A stretch of DNA of 35,096 bases, taken from contig JAFLCA010000012.1 of NCBI GenBank assembly GCA_017302875.1, positions 1-35,096 of the forward strand, given 5' to 3'. Under the pieces are notes generated by a model. The model was given only the letters and a program-made list of their open reading frames with translations. It was not told the origin of the DNA and made no database searches. This document shows positions 1 through 8,627 of the stretch, in pieces (position 1 is the stretch's first letter; each line of letters opens with the position of its first letter). The translations under genes were made by a program, and so were the position numbers. Source of the stretch: Deltaproteobacteria bacterium (GTDB lineage: Bacteria > Bdellovibrionota_C > UBA2361 > JAFLCA01).

Positions 1-61
1 AGCCGAAATTTTGTTTATGACATCGTCGGCTAAAACTCGAACTCGCATGCTGATCCCGAAA

Positions 62-1180
62 TTATTGAAGCTGCGGTTTGATGCGGACTTCGCGCTCACG
101 CCCGTCTATTCCGCCGCGCCGCATAGTAAACACGATATCGCTTCCAGATGGCGATTGCGCGATCAAATCCTCGACTTCATCCGAACTGTTAACGCGTTTC
201 CCATTAACCTTGTATATCAAATCAGCCCGGTCGAAATCACGGATATACTCCTGCAAAAAGACCGGCTCGACTCGCCTTTCAATAGGCTCGACACCGGCTA
301 AGGCGGCCGCCCCACCCGGCTGTATCCTACGCACCATCGGGCCCTGAGTTGTATTTACCAGCACCCAGCCCAGTTTCGGACGCAGTACCTTACCGGTTGC
401 AATCAACTCTGGGAGTACTCGCTTGATCTGATTAATCGGCACCGCAAATCCGATTCCAGCTGAATCTCCGGACTGGCTCAGAATCGCCGAGTTTATGCCT
501 ATGAGACGCCCTGCCGTGTCGAGCAAGGGACCGCCGGAGTTTCCGGGATTAATGGAGGCATCGGTCTGAATGAGCCCACGCATGGTTACCCCTTTGGGAT
601 TTTTCACCACTCGATCGAGGCTCGATATAATTCCGGTCGTCAGCGTACGGTTCAGACCAAAGGGATTTCCAATCGCCAGCACACGCTGCCCAACCTCAAG
701 CTTCGAAGAGTCTCCAAACTTAACGCTTACCAAATTCTTGGGAGGCTCATGCAATTGCAGTACGGCTAAGTCTGACTCAGGATCGTACCCAACGAGTCGC
801 GCCTTGTAGTTAAGACCATTCGCCAAAGAGATTTCGATGCGATGCGCATCCTGAATTACGTGCAAATTGGTAAGCACGATGCCCTTCTCGGCATCAACAA
901 TGATGCCCGAGCCGGTTCCTTCACGCGGCTGCACCTCGAAATAGAAATCCGTAGGATCGACCGTCAGCGTAATCGTGGTGATAAAGACGACCGCCTCATT
1001 CGTTGCCTTGTAGACCTGGATAATTTCATTCTCTTCCTCGGTGCGTGGCGCCGTCGGCACATCGGGCGAGCCCGCCCGGGCCACCTGATCGCGGGGCATA
1101 ACCGAAAACACGCATAGCAAAACGATCAGGAGAAGTATCGAGAACAAGAACTGAAATTTTAAGCTTGCGCGACTACTCAT
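62..1180 (-). CDS. HtrA/DegS-like membrane-anchored serine protease with one PDZ domain
   Basis: This is a trypsin-fold (S1C) protease expected to act in the periplasm on misfolded or signalling substrates. An N-terminal hydrophobic segment (about residues 8-28, rich in L/I/V) looks like a signal anchor. The catalytic triad is visible: His107 in TNLHV, Asp137 in ESDLAVL and Ser215 in GNSGGPL. A single C-terminal PDZ region follows (about 260-370), the layout of DegS rather than two-PDZ DegP. An in-frame ATG at 1195 gives five more residues. I chose ATG 1180 because GGAGAGG lies six bases upstream. The start overlaps the end of the Rel/SpoT gene by 8 bp, so translation is probably coupled. Family assignment is firm; the physiological substrate is unknown. 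Confidence 0.93.
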   Translation of the reverse strand: MSSRASLKFQFLFSILLLIVLLCVFSVMPRDQVARAGSPDVPTAPRTEEENEIIQVYKATNEAVVFITTITLTVDPTDFYFEVQPREGTGSGIIVDAEKGIVLTNLHVIQDAHRIEISLANGLNYKARLVGYDPESDLAVLQLHEPPKNLVSVKFGDSSKLEVGQRVLAIGNPFGLNRTLTTGIISSLDRVVKNPKGVTMRGLIQTDASINPGNSGGPLLDTAGRLIGINSAILSQSGDSAGIGFAVPINQIKRVLPELIATGKVLRPKLGWVLVNTTQGPMVRRIQPGGAAALAGVEPIERRVEPVFLQEYIRDFDRADLIYKVNGKRVNSSDEVEDLIAQSPSGSDIVFTMRRGGIDGREREVRIKPQLQ

Positions 1181-3377
1181 CACCATCCTCTCCATCCACC
1201 GCCACCGAGGTCGTCAAATGCTTTACGCGCTCAACTTTTATAACGCCTGGCACCATTTCTATTTGTCGCTTTACTTTCTCGAGCTGACGCGCGTCTTCAA
1301 CGGTGAGCTCGAAGGAATTGACGGCTTTACCCACATCTGTGGTTTTAATCTGCGCACTATTAATGTTGGCGCCGGAATCCGTAATGGCGCGACTGACATT
1401 TGCCAACAAGCCCATCTGATCCTGAGAGTGGACGGTAAGGCGCACTCGACGTGGAGCCTTAACCGCTCCGTCCCATGAAACTTGGACTCGCCGCAGGGGA
1501 TCGCTCTGCAGCGCCTGAGCGCAGTCGGCGTAATGCACCGTGACGCCACGCCCGCGTGTGATAAAGCCAACTATCCGATCTCCGGGGAGCGGCTCACAGC
1601 ACTTCGCGAAGCGCACCAAAATATCATCAAACCCGCTCACCGTAACGCCGACCTTTTGACGTGAAGCACGCGCAGCGCGTTGAAAAATTCTCTCGAGCGG
1701 ACTCTCTTCCTTGCGAAGCTTCTCCTCAACATCGACACCTTCGGGCAGCATCTTCGCGAGGACCTTCGAAGAGTTCACCTTGCCGTACCCGACTTCGGCG
1801 TACAGATCTCCCTCGGTTTTGAGTCCCATCGACTGGGCTACTTCGAGTACCTTACCCTCTTTCTCGAGTTTCTTGAGACTCAACTTAATTTTACGAAGAT
1901 CCTTGCTGAGAATCTCCAGCCCAATAGCCAGCGAACGACTGTGCTCTTCAGACTTGAGGAAAGCTCGGATGCGTTGCTTGGCCTTCGAAGACTTCGTGAA
2001 GCGCAGCCAGTCTTTACTCGGAACATGATTCTTCTGAGTGATGATCTCGACGGTATCCCCGTTATGCAGCTGATGCTCCAACGGCACGATCGATCCGTTC
2101 ACTCGCGCGCCCGTGGTATGATGACCGACGTCAGTATGCACGGCGTACGCGAAATCAACTGGCGTACAGCCGTACGTCAATCGAATCAAATCCCCCTTTG
2201 GCGTGAAGACGAACACCTCTTCAGGGAACAGCTCTCCCTTGACCGACTGGATAAACTCATCGGGGTTTTTTAAATACTGCTGGGTTTCAACTAGCTCGCG
2301 CACCCATTGCAAATCGAATCCAGGCACCGTCGCAGAAGCCTCTTTGTTTCCTTCCTTGTAGCGCCAGTGCGCGGCGATACCCTCATTGGCAATCTTATTC
2401 ATTTCCGGGGTACGAATCTGGATTTCGATGCGCTGGCCGCTAGGCCCGATAACCGTAGTATGCAACGACTGATACATGTTCGGCTTCGGCATGGCGATGT
2501 AATCTTTGAAACGCCCCGGCACGGGTTTCCAAGTCGAGTGAACGATACCAAGCGACTCGTAACAGGCGCGCAAGGTCGGCACAATGATTCGGAAACCAAT
2601 CAGGTCATGCACTTCGTCAAATGAGAGATTATTGCGCTCCATCTTTTGCCAGATCGAGTAGAAGTGCTTGGCGCGGCCGGTCACTGAAGCCGACACTCCA
2701 CTCTCATCCAATACTTTAAGGAGATCGCGAGTGGTGTCCTCAATGTATTTGTCGCGCTCGGCGGCGGTCTTCTGGAAATTATCTTGAATGAGTTTGTAGA
2801 TCTCAGGGCGCAAATACAGAAGACAGGCATCCTCGAGCTCACTCTTCATCCAATGGATACCGAGTCGGTTGGCCAACGGAGCGTATATCTCTTGCGTTTC
2901 GTGGGCGGTGCGACGCTGTTTCTCTTCGGACATGAAATTGAGCGTGCGCATGTTGTGCGTGCGATCGCAGAGTTTGACCAATACGACACGAATGTCTTTG
3001 GCCATCGCGATCAACATTTTCCGGAAGCTTTCAGCCTGCTTTTCTTCGCGCGACTCGAACTCGATGCGCGTCAATTTGGTGACGCCTTCGACAATATCGG
3101 CGATCTCTTCACCGAATTGGGCGGCCAAGTCGTCACGAGTGACAACGCAGTCCTCTATCGTATCGTGAAGCAATGCGGCAGTTACGGAGGGAAGATCGAG
3201 TTTTAGCTCGCAGGTAAGCAGCGCCGTTTCGACTAGATGAACTAGATAGGGCTCACCGGAAGCACGCACCTGGCTACGGTGATGCAGGGCGGCAAAATCA
3301 TACGCCCGCTTGACCAGTTCCAAATCAGGATTGGGATAGTACTTCTGAATTGCAGCCGCGATGCGCTCAAAATGCAT
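1173..3377 (-). CDS. spoT: Bifunctional (p)ppGpp synthetase/hydrolase (RelA/SpoT homologue)
   Basis: This long RSH enzyme makes and degrades the alarmone (p)ppGpp in the cytoplasm. Visible domains in order: HD hydrolase (about 20-170) with the metal-binding His-Asp at 71-72 in ALLHDTIED; synthetase (about 230-340) with GRAKHFYSI, DLIGFRI and the substrate-loop motif RFKD at 289-292; TGS domain (about 386-448); C-terminal ACT domain (about 650-725). RFKD is the RXKD form found in bifunctional enzymes, whereas RelA-type monofunctional synthetases carry EXDD, and the hydrolase motifs are intact. The 734-residue length is normal. It lies downstream of rpoZ, as in many proteobacteria. The start at 3377 fits the family N-terminus, although no clear Shine-Dalgarno is visible. 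Confidence 0.97.
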   Translation of the reverse strand: MHFERIAAAIQKYYPNPDLELVKRAYDFAALHHRSQVRASGEPYLVHLVETALLTCELKLDLPSVTAALLHDTIEDCVVTRDDLAAQFGEEIADIVEGVTKLTRIEFESREEKQAESFRKMLIAMAKDIRVVLVKLCDRTHNMRTLNFMSEEKQRRTAHETQEIYAPLANRLGIHWMKSELEDACLLYLRPEIYKLIQDNFQKTAAERDKYIEDTTRDLLKVLDESGVSASVTGRAKHFYSIWQKMERNNLSFDEVHDLIGFRIIVPTLRACYESLGIVHSTWKPVPGRFKDYIAMPKPNMYQSLHTTVIGPSGQRIEIQIRTPEMNKIANEGIAAHWRYKEGNKEASATVPGFDLQWVRELVETQQYLKNPDEFIQSVKGELFPEEVFVFTPKGDLIRLTYGCTPVDFAYAVHTDVGHHTTGARVNGSIVPLEHQLHNGDTVEIITQKNHVPSKDWLRFTKSSKAKQRIRAFLKSEEHSRSLAIGLEILSKDLRKIKLSLKKLEKEGKVLEVAQSMGLKTEGDLYAEVGYGKVNSSKVLAKMLPEGVDVEEKLRKEESPLERIFQRAARASRQKVGVTVSGFDDILVRFAKCCEPLPGDRIVGFITRGRGVTVHYADCAQALQSDPLRRVQVSWDGAVKAPRRVRLTVHSQDQMGLLANVSRAITDSGANINSAQIKTTDVGKAVNSFELTVEDARQLEKVKRQIEMVPGVIKVERVKHLTTSVAVDGEDGDE

Positions 3378-3432
3378 ACAGGACTGATTGAGTATTCAGG
3401 CTGAAGCGGCGTGCCCTTCTCCGCGAAGACAA

Positions 3433-3801
3433 TTAGGCGTTATCGCCGTTCAAACCGTTCGACTCAACAACACCTCCGTTCTCACTAGGAGACTTCATGA
3501 TACTGTCAGGTCCGCGGAGTGCTGCTTGCGAAGCGGCCGCAGCTGCTGCTTCAGCGGCGCGGGCTTCACGTTCATGTTGCGCTTGTTCACGCGCCAACTG
3601 TTTCTCTTCGTCGGTCATGAAACGAACTTGACCGGCCGCGATTTCGCGCAACGCCATCACGACTGACTTATTGCCGCGCGCATCGAGCACGCTGGGCTTG
3701 GAACCATGTAAAAGTTGTTTGGCTCGCTTCGAAGCGAGTTGGACGAGGGCAAAGCGGTTACGTTCCTTCGTGAGACAATCTTCTACGGTAATTCGAGCCA
3801 T
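3433..3801 (-). CDS. rpoZ: RNA polymerase omega subunit
   Basis: The small omega subunit helps assemble RNA polymerase and contributes to ppGpp binding in proteobacteria. The N-terminus [10 protein letters not shown] followed by [18 protein letters not shown] is the classic omega signature, and [15 protein letters not shown] forms the second conserved helix. The 122-residue protein is somewhat longer than the E. coli 91-residue form. The extra part is a charged, Ala-rich C-terminal tail (about 55-100, containing [14 protein letters not shown]) and a polar end. It is the first gene of the rpoZ-spoT-htrA unit. In E. coli gmk precedes rpoZ; here gmk is about 11 kb away in another cluster. Confidence 0.96.
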   Translation of the reverse strand: MARITVEDCLTKERNRFALVQLASKRAKQLLHGSKPSVLDARGNKSVVMALREIAAGQVRFMTDEEKQLAREQAQHEREARAAEAAAAAASQAALRGPDSIMKSPSENGGVVESNGLNGDNA

Positions 3802-3885
3802 GATGTATTCCGAGCAAACTTAAAAATGGAACCGTCTTCGAAACGCAGTCTTGTTGGATGCAAAAGCTTACGAAAACGGAGCCTT

Positions 3886-3914
3886 ATGGTACAAGTAATC
3901 AGGAAAACTATCAA
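3886..3914 (-). promoter_or_regulatory. Candidate sigma70-type promoter for rpoZ-spoT-htrA
   Basis: Read on the minus strand there is TTGATA (3914-3909), a 17-bp spacer, and TACCAT (3891-3886). The -35 box matches five of six consensus bases and the -10 box four of six. Transcription would start near 3879, giving a leader of roughly 78 bases before the rpoZ ATG. It is the only good match I found in the 137-bp gap upstream of rpoZ. Confidence 0.45.
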
Positions 3915-3938
3915 GTCGGCCCGATCTGAGGCCCACCT

Positions 3939-5504
3939 TTAGCGCTTTGTGGTCAATTCGGCGTCCTGAGCTAGTATATAGCCTGCCTGACCGTGCTTTG
4001 AGCGCAGTTTGAGCCAAGGTCCCACCTTCGACTCCACAAGCACCTTATCCCCCGATTCCAGCTCGGCCAGGGCGGCGGTATGGAACGAGGGTCGGGCCAT
4101 AACATTAGTCTTGGTAAGAACGAGGTAGAGCTTGTCGCTATCAAATTTCTCGACCGGCAATCCCTGCAGACCACCGCTGGACTGCGACGGACCCGAGGTA
4201 AGGCCCCTGAACAAATCGTCTCTACGACCATCGCTAGGATCAAGATCTTCTGCTTTCAGGTTCTGAAACTCTGGCCCTTCGAGTGGGCCGCTGGTGTCAA
4301 CCTGAACTTTGGCCTGAGTCACCACAGAATCTTTAACGGAAGGGACAACCGAAGCATCGGCCGCGACCTGCGGCTCTACGGGAGCAGGTCGCTTACGGCT
4401 CTCAGTACGGCTTGAGTTATCAATGTCGTAATAAAGCGCATCAAGACTACTGAGCCCTGAGACTCTTGGAACTTCCGGAATTAGCAAACGAGGCTCGCTC
4501 GGAGAAAGAATTGTTTTAGAAGCGCGCGCGAGGCGTTCCCGGCCAAGGTAGCTTGGCGCCTTCGTCCACAGACCTGCAGCAATCGCGAGGGCCAACATCA
4601 GGGCGACTGCAAGATAGAGCGGACGACGCGAGCGAGTCGACGCGGAAGAGGCAGGATTTTCTGCGGCCTGCTGCTGGGGCTTCTCGCGGGTTGCCTCAGC
4701 AACTTCCACTTTATGCTGCTTAAGCGTCCGCAGTAGATCCTCAAAGCGAGCCACGCGGGCTTTCAATTTAGAGTCACGCTCAAAGCGCGGATTATTGCGA
4801 AGCCTAGCAATTTCAGGCTCAAGCGCTGCGCGTAGTTGCGGACCGCAGGTCGAATCGAGCGCATAGGCTCGCTCAAGAAAGTTAAGACCCAGGGCGGCTT
4901 CGGCATTCTTGACCAAGCGACCGGCAACTTCTTTGAGTAAATCTGCACAAAAGGAGACTAACGTACGCTCGTCCTCAGACAACGCAGCTGACGAGGAATG
5001 AAGCTCGGCGATCGAGGCAGAAACGGATTCGAGAGGAGCGGCGAGAATGCTCATCGGCACTCCCCCATTCACCAAATTACTCTTAATCCACCACAGCCGC
5101 GCTTCGATTACTTCGCGAGCATCTTTCCCGCGCGACTCGCCCTGCTTCGAAATATGAGTTTCGCAGAGTTGCGCGAGCTCGGCCCACTGCTCGCCCTCGG
5201 CTAAGACTTCGAACTGAGATTTTTGTTTTACGGGCGGCGACGACAGCGTTGACGTCAAAGCGACGCCATTTACACCGACTAATATGAAATTTGGTTGTCC
5301 CTCAGCGCTCGCTAAGGAGGTCGAAGCGGGTGTGGACGGAGAGGAAGAATCGGATTCACTGAACGAACTCAGGATGGAACTTAAGCCCAAGTCCAAGCGA
5401 CTACTCTTGTTACTCTGCTTATTCAGGCGATCCTGCTTCATAGAACCCAAAGACCAAACCTCATTATCGTAAGGGCGCGGCACTGACCGCAAAACCGCCT
5501 CCAC
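3939..5504 (-). CDS. Membrane-anchored protein with C-terminal bacterial SH3-like domain
   Basis: I do not recognise the family as a whole. Visible in order: a low-complexity Ser-rich N-terminus (about 30-65), a helical Ala/Leu/Glu-rich cytoplasmic region (about 95-275), one transmembrane helix (about 294-313, YLAVALMLALAIAAG), a Pro/Ser/Val-rich linker, and a C-terminal SH3b-like domain (about 450-521: LTKTNVMARPSF, ELESGDKVLV, GPWLKLRSKHGQAGYI). The SH3b end would lie in the periplasm, where such domains often bind peptidoglycan. The annotated start is GTG 5504. An internal ATG at 5441 (MKQDRLNK) is an alternative, and neither has a convincing Shine-Dalgarno. It is transcribed alone, behind the palindrome at 5546-5560. 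Confidence 0.75.
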   Translation of the reverse strand: MEAVLRSVPRPYDNEVWSLGSMKQDRLNKQSNKSSRLDLGLSSILSSFSESDSSSPSTPASTSLASAEGQPNFILVGVNGVALTSTLSSPPVKQKSQFEVLAEGEQWAELAQLCETHISKQGESRGKDAREVIEARLWWIKSNLVNGGVPMSILAAPLESVSASIAELHSSSAALSEDERTLVSFCADLLKEVAGRLVKNAEAALGLNFLERAYALDSTCGPQLRAALEPEIARLRNNPRFERDSKLKARVARFEDLLRTLKQHKVEVAEATREKPQQQAAENPASSASTRSRRPLYLAVALMLALAIAAGLWTKAPSYLGRERLARASKTILSPSEPRLLIPEVPRVSGLSSLDALYYDIDNSSRTESRKRPAPVEPQVAADASVVPSVKDSVVTQAKVQVDTSGPLEGPEFQNLKAEDLDPSDGRRDDLFRGLTSGPSQSSGGLQGLPVEKFDSDKLYLVLTKTNVMARPSFHTAALAELESGDKVLVESKVGPWLKLRSKHGQAGYILAQDAELTTKR

Positions 5505-5545
5505 ACCGGGAGGACCAACACACCTGGCGATATTTTACCCCTATA

Positions 5546-5560
5546 TACCTAAATTAGGTA
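5546..5560. promoter_or_regulatory. Perfect 15-bp palindrome between divergent genes (operator candidate)
   Basis: TACCTAA-A-TTAGGTA is a perfect inverted repeat with 7-bp arms around a single central A. It lies in the 184-bp gap between the divergent genes starting at 5504 (-) and 5689 (+). The surroundings are AT-rich (TATATA next to it), so it may overlap promoter elements. The size and symmetry suit a homodimeric regulator, but the protein is unknown. Confidence 0.4.
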
Positions 5561-5688
5561 ATACTAGGTCGTTACAGGCATGTTATGCCGATCTTTCGGC
5601 CTCTTGGCGCATTTCCCAAAAAAGGCTCTGATATGAATTTTAGGCGCCCCGTCTAGGCCAGCGCAATGCGCGGAGAGGACCTAAAATA

Positions 5689-6264
5689 GTGAATATCTTT
5701 AATAGACTAGCATTTTGCGCAGGCTTTTTGGTCTGCCTGAGCGGCTGTCTGCGTACAAGCCTAACCAGCACCGCCGTTGCCCCTAAGGTCTTCAATTTGG
5801 CGGCTGCAAACCGCAACCCCCTGCATCTGGAAGTTAGCCTGGCTGAGCCCACCAGCAGCCTGGGGAACCAATATGTTTTAATAGCCATTCCATTTGGGCG
5901 CATTGATTCGGATAACGTCATTGTTCTTGTACAACGCGCGCTTTACACAAAATTAGCCCTGCGCGGATACACACCACTTGTCTCCCAGCCGGAATCAAAT
6001 GCCTTCGGAGCGAACGCGCAGCGGTTGAGCGTTACCATCAAAGATCCGCAAGCCTCCGCTTTCGACTTGCTCGTGACACGACATCTCAGTTGCTCTCTGG
6101 ATTTGAAAGCGCAATTCTCAAAGCAAGGCTCGTACCGACTCGGTAACGGAGAGGGCTCGTTCGAGCATTTTGGAGCTTTTGCGTTTCAGAAAGAAATGTC
6201 ACTTTGCTTCACTCGCGCGCTTGATATTGCTCTAGACCAGCTATTGAACGATTTACGAATGTAA
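5689..6264 (+). CDS. Putative outer-membrane lipoprotein of unknown function
   Basis: The protein begins with a type II signal peptide whose lipobox LSGC places the lipidated cysteine at residue 20. The mature part (about 170 residues) has alternating hydrophobic strands (YVLIAIPFG, NVIVLVQRALYTKLALRGYTPLV) followed by a helical C-terminus. This arrangement resembles small periplasmic lipoproteins that oligomerise, but I cannot name a family. The start is GTG, chosen because GGAGAGGA lies about nine bases upstream. It is followed after two bases by the PlsB-like gene, so the two are very likely co-transcribed. Confidence 0.8.
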   Translation: MNIFNRLAFCAGFLVCLSGCLRTSLTSTAVAPKVFNLAAANRNPLHLEVSLAEPTSSLGNQYVLIAIPFGRIDSDNVIVLVQRALYTKLALRGYTPLVSQPESNAFGANAQRLSVTIKDPQASAFDLLVTRHLSCSLDLKAQFSKQGSYRLGNGEGSFEHFGAFAFQKEMSLCFTRALDIALDQLLNDLRM

Positions 6265-6266
6265 CC

Positions 6267-8615
6267 ATGAAGCAGTCGCGGTCCATTTCGCTCAATCTTC
6301 TGACCCGCTATTTCACGCTTACCCCGATTCCGGAAAGTTTTTCAGCTGTCCTGGGTGCGCCCAGAGATTGCGTTGTCGTGACTCAGAGCCAGTCGCAGAT
6401 CGTGCTGGGCCTCTTGCGCTCGTTCGCAGAGCGCAGCGGGCGCGCCGGAATTCAGGATGCCCGCGAGTTGTTCAACGCTGAGGCGAAGACGCGAGATTCC
6501 GAGCGGATATTGTGGGTCAGCATAAACGATGAGGCGACTCTCGAGGCGCTGGGACTCTCGCCGGCTAACTACCTCTTTAGTACATTCAATATTTTCCATA
6601 CGCGTGGGCCTACCAGCAGCAATCCGGCTCATCGCATGGGCCTACGCCGGCTTCTGTCGATCCTCTTTCGCTCACGCTATTTGGTAATCGTATTCGGGGC
6701 TCGCATCTCGGCGACAGAAAGCGGCGGCAGTCGTCGCATGAAGCTGTCGCGAATGCTTAAGCTGGATTTCTATAAAAACCTGAAGGTCGTACGCGGAACC
6801 CCCTTCCAACCTATCGAAGCGCAAGCGCGTGCCGTACTTGGAGGAGCTGAGTTCGAACGTGAGCTGGGCATCGTTGCCCAGCGCGGGCGAGAGGATAAAA
6901 ATCGTTTGCGCAAACGGGCCAAGGCCGCCTTCTTCGACATGGCCGCCAATCCGCGCGCGATAGTATTCTGGTTCATCGCTCCAATTGCGAACTTTATGGT
7001 ACGCCGCCTATTTTCGACCGTCATCGTAAGCGGGCTGGATTCGTTCGAAGCCGCAGTGCGCGAGAAAACGGTGGTGGTGGTACCGATGCATCGCAGCCAC
7101 TTGGACTACATAATTCTAAGCTCGACCCTTTATCAGTCGCGCATTAATCCGCCGATTGTAGCTGCTGGGGTAAATCTTAGTTTTTGGCCGGTCGGCTTCT
7201 TCATTCGCAGCCTCGGTGCGTACTTCGTAAAACGCAATGCCCGCCACGACCGGCTCCACGCGCTGCTCCTGCGGCGCTACGTAACCTACCTCGTCAAGCG
7301 CGGCCACCTGCAGGAATTCTTCATCGAAGGCGGACGCAGTCGCAGCGGCAAAATGCGTCCGCCAAAGGTCGGCATATTAAGTATCATCGTCGATGCTTTT
7401 CTGAAGGGCCTCCGCAAGGACATTCTCTTCGTTCCGGTTTCGCTTTCTTACGAGAATGTAATCGAAGAAAAAGCCTTCGGTGACGAGAACACCGGACAGT
7501 CTAAACAGAAAGAAAATGTTTTGGCCCTCCTTAAGGCTGGCTCAATCTTTAAGAAGCAGTACGGCGAGGTCAGCGTGCGCTTCGGAGAACCTCTTTCCTT
7601 ACAACAATTCTGGAACGATCTGCGCACCCGTCGCGGCGAAGGATGCGACGAGCGCAATTTGGTACTCGAGTTTGCGAACGTGCTAACTCGAACGATTCGC
7701 GATCAAACCGCAGTAAGTCTTTCGAGTCTGGCATATACGGCCCTCATGAATGCTCCTCGCTATGCCCTGCGCCGTCGGGAGCTGGCTTCGACGATTCGAG
7801 CACTAGCCGAGCTCTCCTCATTGGTGCGAGAGATCAATCCGCAGGTTGGAGAAGAAACTCCCGCGCTAAGCGATTTTCTGCGAGGCAATGAGCAATTGCT
7901 CAACGATCTGCCGCGCGGCGGCACCGTTAGAGTTAGTGAATGCCTCGATGAGGATGTCTTCTTTGTTCCCGGCAAGAAGAGATTCACTGCCGACTTCTAC
8001 CGGAATGCCACGCTTCATATATATTTCGTACCCAGCCTGTTGGCGCTTCTCGAACTGTTAGGGCGACCGATAGGTGCTGCGGAAGCGCTTACGCTGCATC
8101 CGCTGTTCGAAGCCGACTTCTTGCTGCCCTGCCCACAGACTTTCGGTGCACAGGTCGAAATGCACATCGCAAAGCTACGCGCCAAAGGCATCCTCACGGA
8201 AGGCGAATCTTGTAAGTTTAGCGTGCGATCTCCTGGCATCTTCACTCCCGGGCTGCTCTTAGGATCCGCCCAGTCGCTGCTGTGGGTGATACAAAATTTG
8301 CGCAACCAATCCAAAATCGAAGGTGGCGGCACGAGTCCGCTTAGGCAGGATCGTTTCATGGCGCGTCTCGTTGAAACATTCAAAACTGGAGTTTACTGCG
8401 GACTAGTCACTCGAACCGAGGCCTCGTCGACCGCTGCCCTCACCGCAGCGCTCGAGACGCTCCAGCAACGCAAGGCAATCTCGATTCAGGATGGGCCGGA
8501 TCAGGCGAAGGAGATCTGCATATTGAAGGATTTAAGCGAAGAAGAGCGCTTACTGACGAGGATCAATGACGTGATTTTGGAATGGCAGTACCGTGAAGTG
8601 GTCCGGGAACTCTAG
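6267..8615 (+). CDS. plsB: PlsB-type glycerol-3-phosphate acyltransferase
   Basis: PlsB-type enzymes transfer an acyl chain to position 1 of glycerol-3-phosphate, the first committed step of phospholipid synthesis, at the inner membrane. Acyltransferase block I is MHRSHLDY near residue 274 (the HX4D catalytic motif). The glycerol-3-phosphate-binding block is FIEGGRSRSGK near 351-361, followed by a block resembling FVPVSLSYENV near 391. The 782-residue length is close to E. coli PlsB (about 807), and the order of N-terminal helical domain, acyltransferase domain and C-terminal domain matches. It could belong to a divergent PlsB subfamily, since sequence outside the blocks looks distant. It appears translationally coupled to the lipoprotein gene in front. 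Confidence 0.9.
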   Translation: MKQSRSISLNLLTRYFTLTPIPESFSAVLGAPRDCVVVTQSQSQIVLGLLRSFAERSGRAGIQDARELFNAEAKTRDSERILWVSINDEATLEALGLSPANYLFSTFNIFHTRGPTSSNPAHRMGLRRLLSILFRSRYLVIVFGARISATESGGSRRMKLSRMLKLDFYKNLKVVRGTPFQPIEAQARAVLGGAEFERELGIVAQRGREDKNRLRKRAKAAFFDMAANPRAIVFWFIAPIANFMVRRLFSTVIVSGLDSFEAAVREKTVVVVPMHRSHLDYIILSSTLYQSRINPPIVAAGVNLSFWPVGFFIRSLGAYFVKRNARHDRLHALLLRRYVTYLVKRGHLQEFFIEGGRSRSGKMRPPKVGILSIIVDAFLKGLRKDILFVPVSLSYENVIEEKAFGDENTGQSKQKENVLALLKAGSIFKKQYGEVSVRFGEPLSLQQFWNDLRTRRGEGCDERNLVLEFANVLTRTIRDQTAVSLSSLAYTALMNAPRYALRRRELASTIRALAELSSLVREINPQVGEETPALSDFLRGNEQLLNDLPRGGTVRVSECLDEDVFFVPGKKRFTADFYRNATLHIYFVPSLLALLELLGRPIGAAEALTLHPLFEADFLLPCPQTFGAQVEMHIAKLRAKGILTEGESCKFSVRSPGIFTPGLLLGSAQSLLWVIQNLRNQSKIEGGGTSPLRQDRFMARLVETFKTGVYCGLVTRTEASSTAALTAALETLQQRKAISIQDGPDQAKEICILKDLSEEERLLTRINDVILEWQYREVVREL

Positions 8616-8627
8616 AGGAGGGTTTGG

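Noticed and set aside
1..31. Inverted repeat AGCCGA / TCGGCT downstream of the HtrA-like gene
   Set aside because: The loop is 19 bases and a possible U tract would lie outside the window, so a terminator cannot be judged.
1680..2273. A 197-codon plus-strand open frame inside spoT
   Set aside because: It is antisense to the conserved Rel/SpoT domains, with no start signal or recognisable motif.
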